The notes under the pieces: generated by a model
What the model saw: the letters and a program-made list of their open reading frames with translations, nothing else
What the model was told of the DNA's origin: nothing
The model's database searches: none
DNA from: a bacterium
GTDB taxonomy: Bacteria > Bacteroidota > Ignavibacteria > Ignavibacteriales > Ignavibacteriaceae
Direction: 5' to 3'
Assembly (NCBI GenBank): GCA_016716565.1
Contig: JADJWC010000002.1
Location: 992,001 to 1,056,000 of the forward strand
DNA: 64,000 nucleotides
Position numbers and translations under genes: made by a program
In this document: piece by piece, positions 36,795-44,532 of the stretch
Layout of the letters: each line of letters opens with the position of its first letter
Position numbering within the stretch: position 1 is the stretch's first letter

Positions 36795-36892
36795 AAATAT
36801 TATCCTGTAAATAAAATGCAAATTGTTCCTTGCATAATCAAGCAACACTTACCAATCAGCAAACAATTGTAGCGGCTAATTGAATTCGCCCA

Positions 36893-36926
36893 AAACAAAA
36901 AAGGGGCGTATGTGTTACGCCCCTGC
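36893..36926 (-). terminator. Terminator of the 250-residue orphan gene
   Basis: On the minus strand AGGGGCGTA and TACGCCCCT form a 9-bp stem with a short loop (36902-36924) followed by TTTTTTGTTTTG. It is 21 bp beyond the stop codon of the gene ending at 36947. Confidence 0.85.
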
Positions 36927-36946
36927 GAAATTAATTTATAATTATC

Positions 36947-37648
36947 CTACGGTGTTGGCGGTACCGGATCCTCATCATCTCCGCCTCCGCTGTCTCGCAC
37001 AAAGCTCTGATCAAAAAAGTCCATACACCTGTTTACATCTCCTACGAACATTGCACCGATAAGATGAACATTCTTCATCAATTCAACTTCAACTGCATCG
37101 CGCTGAACGCTTGTGGATGTTTTTGAATCTGCTACTTCACCGATCTTTACAAGCTGCGAGGTTCTTGCTGTTGTGTATGCAGTTAAGTAACCCTGGAACT
37201 CTGTAACAAGTGCGGCACCAAGCTGAGCCTGGTGTGCAACTGCCGCGTTAACAAACCTGTTCATCAGCATTTCAATGTTTTGCAAAGTTGCCTGACTGTA
37301 TTCCGTTACACCAAGCGGAAAGAACTCCTGATACTGCGGCGAATCTTTTCCGAATGTTGCTCTTACGAGACCTTCCTTCTGACTTACAGCCTTCTTAAAA
37401 TTAGCAACTGCATTCTCTACTGCAATCGTCAAACCCTGCTGAACCGCAAACTTTGTGTCCTCATCCGTTATCGAGCCGAAGTAACCTGAATATGCATTAG
37501 TAACATCGGTTATCATCTGCGAAAAATCCCCTCCGCCGTTATTAGCCGAAAGCCTCTGCAGATGTATCTCTGCAAACTTCCGCAGGTTCTCGTCGCTTAT
37601 TTTGTTTGTGTTGAAGTGGTTTTTAAAAAAGGTTTCCATGTTTATCAT
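36947..37648 (-). CDS. Unrecognised 233-residue soluble helical protein
   Basis: Start placed at ATG 37646-37648 (AAAAGGAG about 8 nt upstream); a second ATG follows four codons later. The product has no signal peptide or membrane span and looks mostly alpha-helical, with long Ala/Gln/Val-rich amphipathic stretches (FAVQQGLTIAVENAVANFKKAV, IEMLMNRFVNAAVAHQAQLGAALVTEFQGYL), a GGGDFSQMITDVTNAYSGYF segment and a C-terminal tail of Gly, Asp and Pro (SGGGDDEDPVPPTP). No family is recognised. It has its own promoter and terminator, so it is a real gene. It is divergent from the nucleotide-processing/methyltransferase genes across the palindrome array. Confidence 0.72.
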   Translation of the reverse strand: MINMETFFKNHFNTNKISDENLRKFAEIHLQRLSANNGGGDFSQMITDVTNAYSGYFGSITDEDTKFAVQQGLTIAVENAVANFKKAVSQKEGLVRATFGKDSPQYQEFFPLGVTEYSQATLQNIEMLMNRFVNAAVAHQAQLGAALVTEFQGYLTAYTTARTSQLVKIGEVADSKTSTSVQRDAVEVELMKNVHLIGAMFVGDVNRCMDFFDQSFVRDSGGGDDEDPVPPTP

Positions 37649-37735
37649 GGCGTAGGCTCCTTTTGATTTGTGAGTGATGTTGTTAATTAGCCAAAGCACA
37701 GCAATTATTACTCAGCATCCCGCACACAGCTAACA

Positions 37736-37767
37736 CAAATATAGAATAATTTGATAATATTTGCCAA
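37736..37767 (-). promoter_or_regulatory. Bacteroidota-type promoter of the orphan 233-residue gene
   Basis: On the minus strand TTG (37767-37765) precedes TATATTTG (37743-37736) by 21 bp. The -33 side ends only 15 bp from the first palindrome of the array. The message would have a leader of about 80 nt. Confidence 0.55.
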
Positions 37768-37782
37768 ATAGCAAATAATATG

Positions 37783-38050
37783 ATTTCCAAAACCGGAAAT
37801 AGGGCTCTAATTGCTTAGGGTGGCACTTCCAAAGTTGGAAATAGGGGTCTAAAGCTTTAGGGTGGCATTTCCAAAACTGGAAATAGGACTTTAGTCGGTT
37901 AAGGTGGTATTTCCAAAGTTGGAAATAGGGGTCTAAAGCCTTAGGATGACATTTCCAAAACTGGAAATAGGACTTTAGTCGGTTAGAGTGATATTTCCAA
38001 AGTTGGAAATAGGGCTCTAAAGCCTTAGAGTGGCATTTCCAAAGTTGGAA
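37783..38050. repeat. Seven-unit palindromic tandem array, exact 42-bp period
   Basis: Palindromes of the form ATTTCCAAARYYGGAAAT start at 37783, 37825, 37867, 37909, 37951, 37993 and 38035; every step is exactly 42 bp. Palindrome centres alternate between AAGTT and AACTG or AACCG. The 24-bp spacers fall into two classes, one like AGGGGTCTAAAGCCTTAGG (itself partly palindromic, CTAAAGCYTTAG) and one like AGGACTTTAGTCGGTTA, in the order A-A-B-A-B-A. The seventh unit is interrupted after TTGGAA by the hairpin at 38051. No frame is open through it. It is not a CRISPR: spacers are near-identical within each class. Confidence 0.93.
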
Positions 38051-38074
38051 CCCGCCTACCGTTAGGTAGGTAGG
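38051..38074. repeat. Short hairpin CCTACCGTTAGGTAGG interrupting last array unit
   Basis: CCTACC and GGTAGG form a tight hairpin with a short loop, and a second GTAGG follows. It replaces the last bases of the seventh palindrome, as if a small REP-like unit had inserted there. Confidence 0.5.
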
Positions 38075-38109
38075 AATTTTGAAGATTTTGAGGGGTTTGG
38101 TTGGTTTCC

Positions 38110-38137
38110 TTGGAAAGAATTATGAAGTTTATATTTG
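38110..38137 (+). promoter_or_regulatory. Bacteroidota-type promoter of the deoxyribosyltransferase/TIR-like gene
   Basis: TTG at 38110-38112 and TATATTTG at 38130-38137 are 17 bp apart. The start codon at 38193 would have a leader of about 50 nt that contains GAGGGAAG and GGGAAC as possible ribosome-binding sites. Confidence 0.55.
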
Positions 38138-38192
38138 AATTATAAATAATTAATGTTAAAAATTTTTAGAGGGAAGAATAGGGAACAAAATT

Positions 38193-39068
38193 ATGGCAAA
38201 GGAAAAAGCTGAAAAAACCTGTTTTGTAATAATGCCGGTAACTACTCCTAAAGATAAGCTGGAACAGTATAAAAATGATAGAGATCATTTCAAACACGTA
38301 CTTGACTGCTTATTTATTCCGGCTATAGAAAAAGCTGGCTTTCAAGCTATTAGGCCAATAGCAACTGGTTCAGAATTAATTCATTCGAGAACAATAACGC
38401 AACTAGAAAAAGCAGATTTGGTTTTATGTGATCTTTCAATTTATAATCCAAATGTGTTTTTTGAGTTAGGAATTAGAACTTCGATGAATAAAAGAGTATG
38501 CCTGGTTAAAGACAATTTTATAAAAAAAATTCCTTTTGATATTGGGCCTATAAATTGTGAAGATTATAGTTCGGCTTTAGATGCCTGGTTGTTACCAACT
38601 GAAATTGAAAAGCTTTCTTTACATATACAATCAAGTTATGAATCAAGTGAAAATAATACACTTTGGGAAAAGTTGGGAATAGCGAGCGTAGCTCAATCTA
38701 TAAAACCTTCTACTGGTTTAGAAGGGCAGGTTGAATATCTGAGTTTACAAATGGCAAGTTTAGCAGCTAAGATTGATGATAGATTTGATCAACAGAGAAA
38801 ATTCAACATAGTTGATAAAATGAACCAAAAAGATTTGTCCAATAATCGTGGTTTTATTTCCGAATTAGAAAGTATCCTTATTAATAATAAGATTTCTCCT
38901 TTTACAATTAAATCGACAAATAAAGGTGAGTTTAAAATAATAATTAAAGAAGAGCCGAGTGGTGGTCTACTAGATTCTTTAACACTATTGAGTTATGATC
39001 ATGGTATATCTATTATAGTCTCATCTCCAAGCGGGGATTACGTTCTCAATACAAACGCTTGGAAATAG
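38193..39068 (+). CDS. Nucleoside 2-deoxyribosyltransferase/TIR-like domain protein
   Basis: 291 residues. Residues about 8-125 have the pattern of the deoxyribosyltransferase/TIR-like superfamily: CFVIMPVTT (strand 1), YKNDRDHFKHVLDCLFIPAIEKAGFQAIRPIATG, ITQLEKADLVLCDLSIYNPNVFFELGIRTSMNKRVCLV. The D-L-S...NPNV..ELG block carries the candidate catalytic Glu. After a linker there is a coiled segment (EGQVEYLSLQMASLAAKIDDRFDQQRKFN) and a small alpha/beta C-terminal domain. Proteins with this domain act as NAD- or nucleotide-cleaving effectors or as ligand sensors in several anti-phage systems, but enzymatic use is unproven here. Its own promoter precedes it; a methyltransferase follows after 116 bp. 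Confidence 0.72.
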   Translation: MAKEKAEKTCFVIMPVTTPKDKLEQYKNDRDHFKHVLDCLFIPAIEKAGFQAIRPIATGSELIHSRTITQLEKADLVLCDLSIYNPNVFFELGIRTSMNKRVCLVKDNFIKKIPFDIGPINCEDYSSALDAWLLPTEIEKLSLHIQSSYESSENNTLWEKLGIASVAQSIKPSTGLEGQVEYLSLQMASLAAKIDDRFDQQRKFNIVDKMNQKDLSNNRGFISELESILINNKISPFTIKSTNKGEFKIIIKEEPSGGLLDSLTLLSYDHGISIIVSSPSGDYVLNTNAWK

Positions 39069-39184
39069 TTTTGCTTTTGAAATTATATCTTTCAGATGTT
39101 CCTGAATAAACTATATTTATGAGTACAAATGACATTAATAAATTTAATTCGCTAAAAATAAAAGAATAATTATCATTTAGTATT

Positions 39185-40717
39185 ATGAACACCCTCTACC
39201 TCGGCGATTGCTTAAACGTTTTGCGGGATAACATTCCCGATGAAAGTGTTGACCTTGTTTACATTGACCCGCCTTTTAACAGCAAGCGTGATTACAACAT
39301 TTTCTTTGACGATAAGGAAATACAAACTCAGCGTATTGCATTTGAGGATACGTGGACACTTAAAAACATTACCGACTCTCTCGCAGAACTGCACACACTA
39401 AAAACCGATAACCTTTATTATCTCTTGCTTACTTACCAGAAAGTAGCTCCGCACGCTTTCCCCTACTTAACGATGATGGCTTTAAGAATACTTGAACTGC
39501 ACAGAGTACTTAAACCAACCGGAAGCTTTTATCTCCACTGCGACCCGACAATGAGCCATTATCTTAAAACTATTTGTGATTTGATTTTTGGAGAAGAGAA
39601 TTATCGCAATGAAATTATTTGGAAACGTTCACCCTTTGCAGGAAGCAGTAAATCACGCGCACTACAATTGCCAAGAAATCACGATACAATTTTATTTTTT
39701 ACAAAATCTAATGAAAGAATTTGGAATGTACCTAGCATTCCTTATGATGAAAAGTACTTGCAAAGATTTAAGTGGCAGGATGAACGAGGTTTTTATAGAA
39801 AAACTTTATTAAAAACATATAGTGATGAAACATTAGAAAGACTTCGAAGCGAAGATAGATTAATCGAACCAACTAAACCTGGTGCAATGTATTCATATAA
39901 ACAATATTTAGATGAAAGTCGCGGTTACAAACAGATAGACGATATCTGGATTGATATTAATATGATTAATCCGGTTGCTAAGGAACGTCTCGGTTATCCA
40001 ACACAAAAACCAAAAGCATTACTTGAGAGAATAATACAGGCAAGCAGTAACGAAGGCGATATAGTTCTCGACGGTTTCTGCGGATGCGGCACAACCATAG
40101 ACGCAGCAGAGGGTTTGCACCGCAACTGGATTGGGATAGATATTTCACCGATTGCAATATCGCTTATCAAACGCAGATTAAATGACACTTATGAGAAAAG
40201 TCTAAGCAAGTTCGAGGTAAGAGGCACTCCAATAGACGAGCAAAGCGCAATAGAACTCTGGAAACAAAATCCGTTTGCATTCCAGGATTGGTGGCTAACC
40301 GAGTTCGAGGTTTTTTCAACAACCTTTGGCACAAAGGGCGCTGACAAAGGCGTGGATGGACTTGCACAATACTTAAAAGACCCAAAGAAGCAGGATGTAA
40401 TTAGAGCGGCGTTCCAGGTAAAAGGCGGACACATTCAATCAAAAGATATAGATGCTCTGCTCGGTGCAATGGATAAACACAAATGTGAGATCGGTGTTTT
40501 CCTTACGATAGAAGAACCCACCAAACCAATGCTCGATACAGTTGCAGGTTCAGGCTTTGTGGAAATTCCGGGCTACAAAATTCCAAAGCTGCAGATACTA
40601 ACACTAAAAGATTACTTCAAGAACAAACTGCCTAAACTTCCGCAGGTTAACATCACCTTCAAAGCTGCACAGCTAAAAGGAAAGAAAAAACAAAACCAGA
40701 TAAAGCTGGAGATGTAG
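39185..40717 (+). CDS. DNA methyltransferase fused to a PD-(D/E)XK nuclease-like domain
   Basis: 510 residues. The N-terminal part is an N6-adenine/N4-cytosine methyltransferase: motif IV DPPFNSKRDYN at about 28-38 comes before the SAM-binding motif I (LDGFCGCGTTIDAA near 295), the motif order of beta-class enzymes; the TQKPKALLERII motif also fits. A C-terminal domain (about 355-490) reads FEVFSTTFGTKGADKGVDGLAQYL...IRAAFQVKGGHIQSKDIDALLGAM, matching the D-(x)n-QxK core of PD-(D/E)XK (Mrr-like) endonucleases. Both activities may therefore sit on one chain, a type IIG/IIC-like layout, or the domain may be a non-cleaving DNA-binding relic. No separate restriction subunit is nearby. Confidence 0.85.
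   Translation: MNTLYLGDCLNVLRDNIPDESVDLVYIDPPFNSKRDYNIFFDDKEIQTQRIAFEDTWTLKNITDSLAELHTLKTDNLYYLLLTYQKVAPHAFPYLTMMALRILELHRVLKPTGSFYLHCDPTMSHYLKTICDLIFGEENYRNEIIWKRSPFAGSSKSRALQLPRNHDTILFFTKSNERIWNVPSIPYDEKYLQRFKWQDERGFYRKTLLKTYSDETLERLRSEDRLIEPTKPGAMYSYKQYLDESRGYKQIDDIWIDINMINPVAKERLGYPTQKPKALLERIIQASSNEGDIVLDGFCGCGTTIDAAEGLHRNWIGIDISPIAISLIKRRLNDTYEKSLSKFEVRGTPIDEQSAIELWKQNPFAFQDWWLTEFEVFSTTFGTKGADKGVDGLAQYLKDPKKQDVIRAAFQVKGGHIQSKDIDALLGAMDKHKCEIGVFLTIEEPTKPMLDTVAGSGFVEIPGYKIPKLQILTLKDYFKNKLPKLPQVNITFKAAQLKGKKKQNQIKLEM
40691..40715 (+). repeat. Direct repeat, copy 1 (end of methyltransferase gene)
   Basis: 25 bp beginning CAAAACCAGATAAAGCTGG that encode the last residues of the methyltransferase (QNQIKLEM) occur again, base for base, at 41018-41042, 327 bp away. 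A diverged version of the flanking bases (AAAGCTGCACAGC...AGGAAAG / AAAGGCTTTAGC..AGGAAG) extends the similarity upstream. Confidence 0.9.
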
Positions 40718-40723
40718 AAGATT

Positions 40724-40975
40724 ATGGCAATCGTAACAGGGGCAACCATAAAATTGGATGACGGTACAAAGCTGGAAGCTCACGCATCAGGCAGCAGTTT
40801 TGCAATACTCTGTCCTAATTGTAAAAAACATCCTATTCTTTTCATTGCACAGAGGCTTCAAGAAGGCTCTGAGCGCGACAATCCTGCTATCTGTAATGGT
40901 TGCGGCAAAAGCTATTACATTATTAGCAATCTAAATCCTAGCTTTTTAAAAGAAATAATAATTAAAGCGGTTTAA
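40724..40975 (+). CDS. Small zinc-ribbon protein
   Basis: 83 residues. Two CxxC knuckles (C30-P-N-C33 and C57-N-G-C60) can bind one zinc; the flanks are strand-like (TIKLDDGTKLEAHASGSSFAILC, KSYYIISNLN). No known family is recognised. It begins 6 bp after the methyltransferase stop, with the GGAG inside the shared 25-bp repeat as ribosome-binding site, so it is almost certainly cotranscribed and may assist the methyltransferase/nuclease. Confidence 0.75.
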   Translation: MAIVTGATIKLDDGTKLEAHASGSSFAILCPNCKKHPILFIAQRLQEGSERDNPAICNGCGKSYYIISNLNPSFLKEIIIKAV

Positions 40976-41017
40976 TAATTGTGTGTAATCAGCCAAAGGC
41001 TTTAGCAGGAAGAAAAG

Positions 41018-41042
41018 CAAAACCAGATAAAGCTGGAGATGT
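41018..41042 (+). repeat. Direct repeat, copy 2 (leader of lipoprotein gene)
   Basis: Exact copy of 40691-40715. Here it is non-coding and supplies the GGAG ribosome-binding site of the lipoprotein gene starting at 41046. The two copies bracket the zinc-ribbon gene. Confidence 0.9.
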
Positions 41043-41045
41043 GAT

Positions 41046-41654
41046 ATGAAAAAAAGTATTATTTTTTTATTCATCAGTCTGATTGCTGTTAGCTCTTCCT
41101 GCGATGATAGTACTACTAACAGTTATTTTCCAAACAGCTTAATTCCCTTCAAGCTAAACAACTCCTGGGAAAGCGTGCATTTTTTATACGACTCATCCGG
41201 TATACCATTCTATACTGATACCATTGTAGCCCAAATTGTTAAAGACACAGTTATCTCTGGTATTCGTTTTTATAAATATGGGCTCTATTCTATAGATCAT
41301 TACACTAGTAAAGATGACGGGATTTGGTTATACTTTTTTCATTTCGTCGATAGTACAGAGGAACACTCTTTGTATTTCAAGTATCCGTGCAAACAAGGCG
41401 ATACATATAACTTCACATTAGGCAGACCACACGCGGTTGTAACAGTCTTATCAACAAATCAGAATATTCAGGTAGAGGCAGGAACGTTCTCGTGCATATT
41501 ATATCGATTTGATTTAGAGGGACTGGACTCTTATCATAATTATTATATTGCTCAAGGTGTCGGAATTGTTAAGGCTGAATCTTATAGGTCTAAAGTATCC
41601 GGCACATTTTTTAAAAGTGCCGAGGATCGATTACTATCGTATCATTTAAATTGA
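41046..41654 (+). CDS. Lipoprotein of unknown function
   Basis: 202 residues with a lipoprotein signal (MKKSIIFLFISLIAVSSSC, Cys near residue 19) and a beta-rich body (FKLNNSWESVHFLYDSSGIPFYTDTIVAQIVKDTVISGIRFYKYG ... VTVLSTNQNIQVEAGTFSCILYRFDLEGLDSYHNYYIAQGVGIVKAE). The VEAGTF.C..Y......D..YYIAQGVGIVK pattern is common in outer-membrane lipoproteins of this lineage, and no enzymatic role is implied. The GGAG in repeat copy 2 serves as its ribosome-binding site. Confidence 0.75.
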   Translation: MKKSIIFLFISLIAVSSSCDDSTTNSYFPNSLIPFKLNNSWESVHFLYDSSGIPFYTDTIVAQIVKDTVISGIRFYKYGLYSIDHYTSKDDGIWLYFFHFVDSTEEHSLYFKYPCKQGDTYNFTLGRPHAVVTVLSTNQNIQVEAGTFSCILYRFDLEGLDSYHNYYIAQGVGIVKAESYRSKVSGTFFKSAEDRLLSYHLN

Positions 41655-41724
41655 TGACATCGCAATAAAGAAAAAACAAAACCATTTTTTCTTAAAGTCA
41701 AGTGGAATCGATTTGTAATCAGCA

Positions 41725-41762
41725 AATAAAAACCCCTGCCGATAAATATTGACAGGGGCTTG
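41725..41762 (-). terminator. Terminator of the M3 peptidase gene
   Basis: On the minus strand CCCCTG (41758-41753) and CAGGGG (41738-41733) form a stem followed by TTTTTATTT, 33 bp past the stop codon of the peptidase gene. Confidence 0.8.
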
Positions 41763-41791
41763 AGTGAGTTAAAAAATATTTTTATTGTCTG

Positions 41792-43894
41792 CTAGTTAAG
41801 TCCTCTTTTTTTCAGTAACGCTTCAACTGTGGGCTTTCTTCCTTTGAACTTAACATAAAGTTCCATCGGATCTTCGCTGCCGCCTTTTGAAAGAATATTA
41901 TTTCTGAATGAGTCTGCTGTTGCTTTGTCGAACAAACCGTTTTCTGCAAATGATTCGAATGCATCCGAGTCAAGAACTGCTGACCATAAATAACTGTAAT
42001 AGCCTGATTCATATCCCCATGTTGCGATGTGAATAAAATTAGTTGTCAAATATCTTGGCCAGATCTGCGGTATCAAACCCATCTTATCAATTGATGCTTT
42101 TTCAAATTGAATAACATCTTTTTCCTCAGTGTCAGTAATTACATGCCAATCCATATCAAGCAATGAAGCTGCAATGTATTCTAATGTTTCAAATCCCTGG
42201 TTGAAGTATTTCGAGTTGTCAATCTTATCTATTAATTCCTGGGGAATTGTTTCGCCTGTTTTATAATGCTTTGCATACATTTTCAAAACTTCAGGCTGCA
42301 TTGCCCAGTTCTCCATTATTTGTGACGGAAGCTCGACAAAATCGGAAGGAACTGAACCAGCACTTGGATAAGTAACATTCTGAAATAACACGTGAAGTGC
42401 ATGACCGAATTCGTGGAATAACGTTCTCACTTCATCAAGACTAATCAATGCCGGAACATCAGAAGTCGGCTTTGAGAAATTGCCAACATTTGTGACGAGC
42501 GGAGTGATGTAATTTCCATTCATATTACTTTGACCTCTGAAGTCTCCGCACCACGCACCATTTGTTTTACCGGCACGAGGAAAATAATCTGTGTACAAAA
42601 TCCCGATATGTTTGCCGTCAGCTTCTTTAACTTCAAAAACTTTTACTTCAGGATTATAAACTTCAATGTCTTTTCTATCTACAAATTGCAGTCCCCAGAG
42701 TTTTGTTGAAACCTGGAAAACTCCATCTATAACATTTTCCAGCTTAAAATACGGACGAAGCATTTCTTCATCGAGTGCATATTTTTCTTTTTTGACTCTT
42801 TCAGCATAAAACCACCAGTCCCATGGTTCGAGATTGAATTTTCCACCTTCGGCATCGATTATTTTCTGCATTTCTCCAGCTTCCGATTTTGCTCTTTGAA
42901 CAGTGGGCTCCCAGATTTCATTCAGAAAAGAATAAACATTGTCAGGCGTCTTTGCCATTTTCTTCTGAAGTACGAAATCAGAATAAGTCTTAAACCCCAA
43001 CAGATTTGCTTTCTCTACTCTAAGAACAACAATCCTGGAAAATATTTTTTTATTATCAAGTTCATCGTTGTTATTACCGCGGTTCATATATGCTCTGTAC
43101 ATTTTCTCACGCAGATCCCTCTTTTCAGAAAATTGAAGGAAAGGAATTAGAGTCGGCTTATCAATCGTGAACAACCACTTACCGGTCAATCCTTTTGCAT
43201 CAGCTTTTTCTTTTGCTGCCTGGATTGAAGTTTCCGGAAGTCCGGCAAGATCATCATCCTTATCAACAATAAGTTCAAATTTGTTATTCTCTTTTCGAAC
43301 GTTGTCTCCGAATTTCAAAACAAGCTGCGAAAGTTCATCATTGATTTTTCTCAGCTTTTCCTTGTCTGCTTCACTCAGATTTGCACCGCCTCTTACAAAA
43401 TCAATGTAATAATTTTCAAGTACTCTGCTTTGTTCTGTTGTCAGGTTAAGGTTTTCTTTTTCGTCGTAGAGAATCTTTATCCTCTGAAACAACTTGTCGT
43501 TAAGGTAAAAATCATCAGTATGCTTTGAAAGCATCGCAGTTGCTTTCTCCGCAATCTTTTGCATTTCATCATCTGTGTCTGTGCCATTAAGTGAGCTGAA
43601 AACCTTATTGACTTTGGTGAGCAGTTGTCCGCTTTTTTCTATTGCTTCAATTGTATTTTCGAATGTCGGCTTATCCTGATCATTCACGATTGCATCAAAC
43701 TCCAGGTTCTGAAGTTTTATTCCTTCTTCATAAGCCGTGAGGTAATGTTCATGCTTTATCTGGCTGAATGGCGGTGTTTGATATGGTGTTTTCCATTCAC
43801 TAAAAAAAGGATTATCTGAATCCTGCGCCTTTACTGAAAGGTTAATGATCAACATAAATACAAAAATAAATGGAAGACATAAATATTTATTCAT
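41792..43894 (-). CDS. dcp: M3-family metallopeptidase, dipeptidyl carboxypeptidase-like, exported
   Basis: The start is placed at ATG 43892-43894 (AGGGAG upstream) so that the product begins with a signal peptide (MNKYLCLPFIFVFMLIINLSVKAQ). The 700-residue protein is of oligopeptidase A/Dcp type (N-terminal PFFSEWKTPYQTPPFSQIKHEHYLTAYEEGI). The zinc site is LFHEFGHALH near residue 495, with the downstream glutamate ligand in FVELPSQIMENWA. It releases C-terminal dipeptides or trims peptides in the periplasm. Family members of this clade are often exported. Confidence 0.93.
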   Translation of the reverse strand: MNKYLCLPFIFVFMLIINLSVKAQDSDNPFFSEWKTPYQTPPFSQIKHEHYLTAYEEGIKLQNLEFDAIVNDQDKPTFENTIEAIEKSGQLLTKVNKVFSSLNGTDTDDEMQKIAEKATAMLSKHTDDFYLNDKLFQRIKILYDEKENLNLTTEQSRVLENYYIDFVRGGANLSEADKEKLRKINDELSQLVLKFGDNVRKENNKFELIVDKDDDLAGLPETSIQAAKEKADAKGLTGKWLFTIDKPTLIPFLQFSEKRDLREKMYRAYMNRGNNNDELDNKKIFSRIVVLRVEKANLLGFKTYSDFVLQKKMAKTPDNVYSFLNEIWEPTVQRAKSEAGEMQKIIDAEGGKFNLEPWDWWFYAERVKKEKYALDEEMLRPYFKLENVIDGVFQVSTKLWGLQFVDRKDIEVYNPEVKVFEVKEADGKHIGILYTDYFPRAGKTNGAWCGDFRGQSNMNGNYITPLVTNVGNFSKPTSDVPALISLDEVRTLFHEFGHALHVLFQNVTYPSAGSVPSDFVELPSQIMENWAMQPEVLKMYAKHYKTGETIPQELIDKIDNSKYFNQGFETLEYIAASLLDMDWHVITDTEEKDVIQFEKASIDKMGLIPQIWPRYLTTNFIHIATWGYESGYYSYLWSAVLDSDAFESFAENGLFDKATADSFRNNILSKGGSEDPMELYVKFKGRKPTVEALLKKRGLN

Positions 43895-44139
43895 CTGGAA
43901 CTCCCTGAAGATGTTGGATAATTTGTGATTTGAGGCGGTCAATAATATTCTGAAAATAATTTAGTTGCTGAATTATAGAAATAAGATCAGCCGAAATCAA
44001 CAAATTTTATTTTATCGGTAATAAAAATTTATGGAGTTCTTCTCATTCTCAATTAGATTAAAAAGCAAAATAAGGATGGGGATTAGAAAATCGAATAAGC
44101 CGAACAAATTAAATCAGAACCTGTTCGGCTTACGCGAAA

Positions 44140-44532
44140 TTAATTGGGAGAAATTGTGCTATTAAGGTTAAATTCCTGTAAAGGTCTTTTCGATCCAATA
44201 CTCCGTAGTGCCTCAGTAAGAGTTTTGTAGCACGGGATTATTTTGTTAATACCGGTAACTATAAATAATTCCTGTTTAACAAGCTTAGGGAAAACAAGCG
44301 CCAGCTGACCGCCTTTCTCGTTCAGCTTTCTTAGAATTTTAACTAGCATCCCTAGAAATGTCGAGTCGACGTTGTTGCAGAAGGATAGATCAATTACTAT
44401 TCTCTTACGATTGAATAGAAGCTTGGATTCAAATTCATCCCACAAAGGTTTCGCATCCCTGTGCGTTGCAATAAGGATATCCACCTTAACGACAACTATT
44501 TCGTCAATAATATTTATTTGAAAATCGCTCAC
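44140..44532 (-). CDS. STAS-domain protein (anti-sigma-factor antagonist-like)
   Basis: 130 residues. A compact STAS fold: strands NIIDEIVVVKVDILI and NRKRIVIDLSFCNNVDSTFLGMLVKIL, where the conserved Ser/Thr phosphorylation region reads NVDSTFLGML, and GGQLALVFPKLVKQELFIVTGI. Usually a partner-switch regulator controlled by phosphorylation on Ser/Thr. No kinase partner is adjacent. The C-terminal tail (about 15 residues) is extra. Confidence 0.82.
   Translation of the reverse strand: MSDFQINIIDEIVVVKVDILIATHRDAKPLWDEFESKLLFNRKRIVIDLSFCNNVDSTFLGMLVKILRKLNEKGGQLALVFPKLVKQELFIVTGINKIIPCYKTLTEALRSIGSKRPLQEFNLNSTISPN

Larger units (their letters stand above)
37649..38192. other. Intergenic region with divergent promoters flanking a tandem array
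   Basis: This 544-bp gap has no gene. From left to right it holds the leader and promoter of the minus-strand orphan gene (37736-37767), the 42-bp-period palindrome array (37783-38050), a short hairpin (38051-38074) and the plus-strand promoter (38110-38137). The parts are listed separately. Confidence 0.65.

Noticed and set aside
36880..37062. 60-residue plus-strand frame
   Set aside because: It starts at TTG and runs through a terminator hairpin and the opposite strand of a real gene.
37783..38050. CRISPR array
   Set aside because: Repeats are 18-bp palindromes, spacers are only 24 bp and fall into two near-identical classes, and no cas gene is near. It is a tandem repeat, not a spacer-acquiring array.
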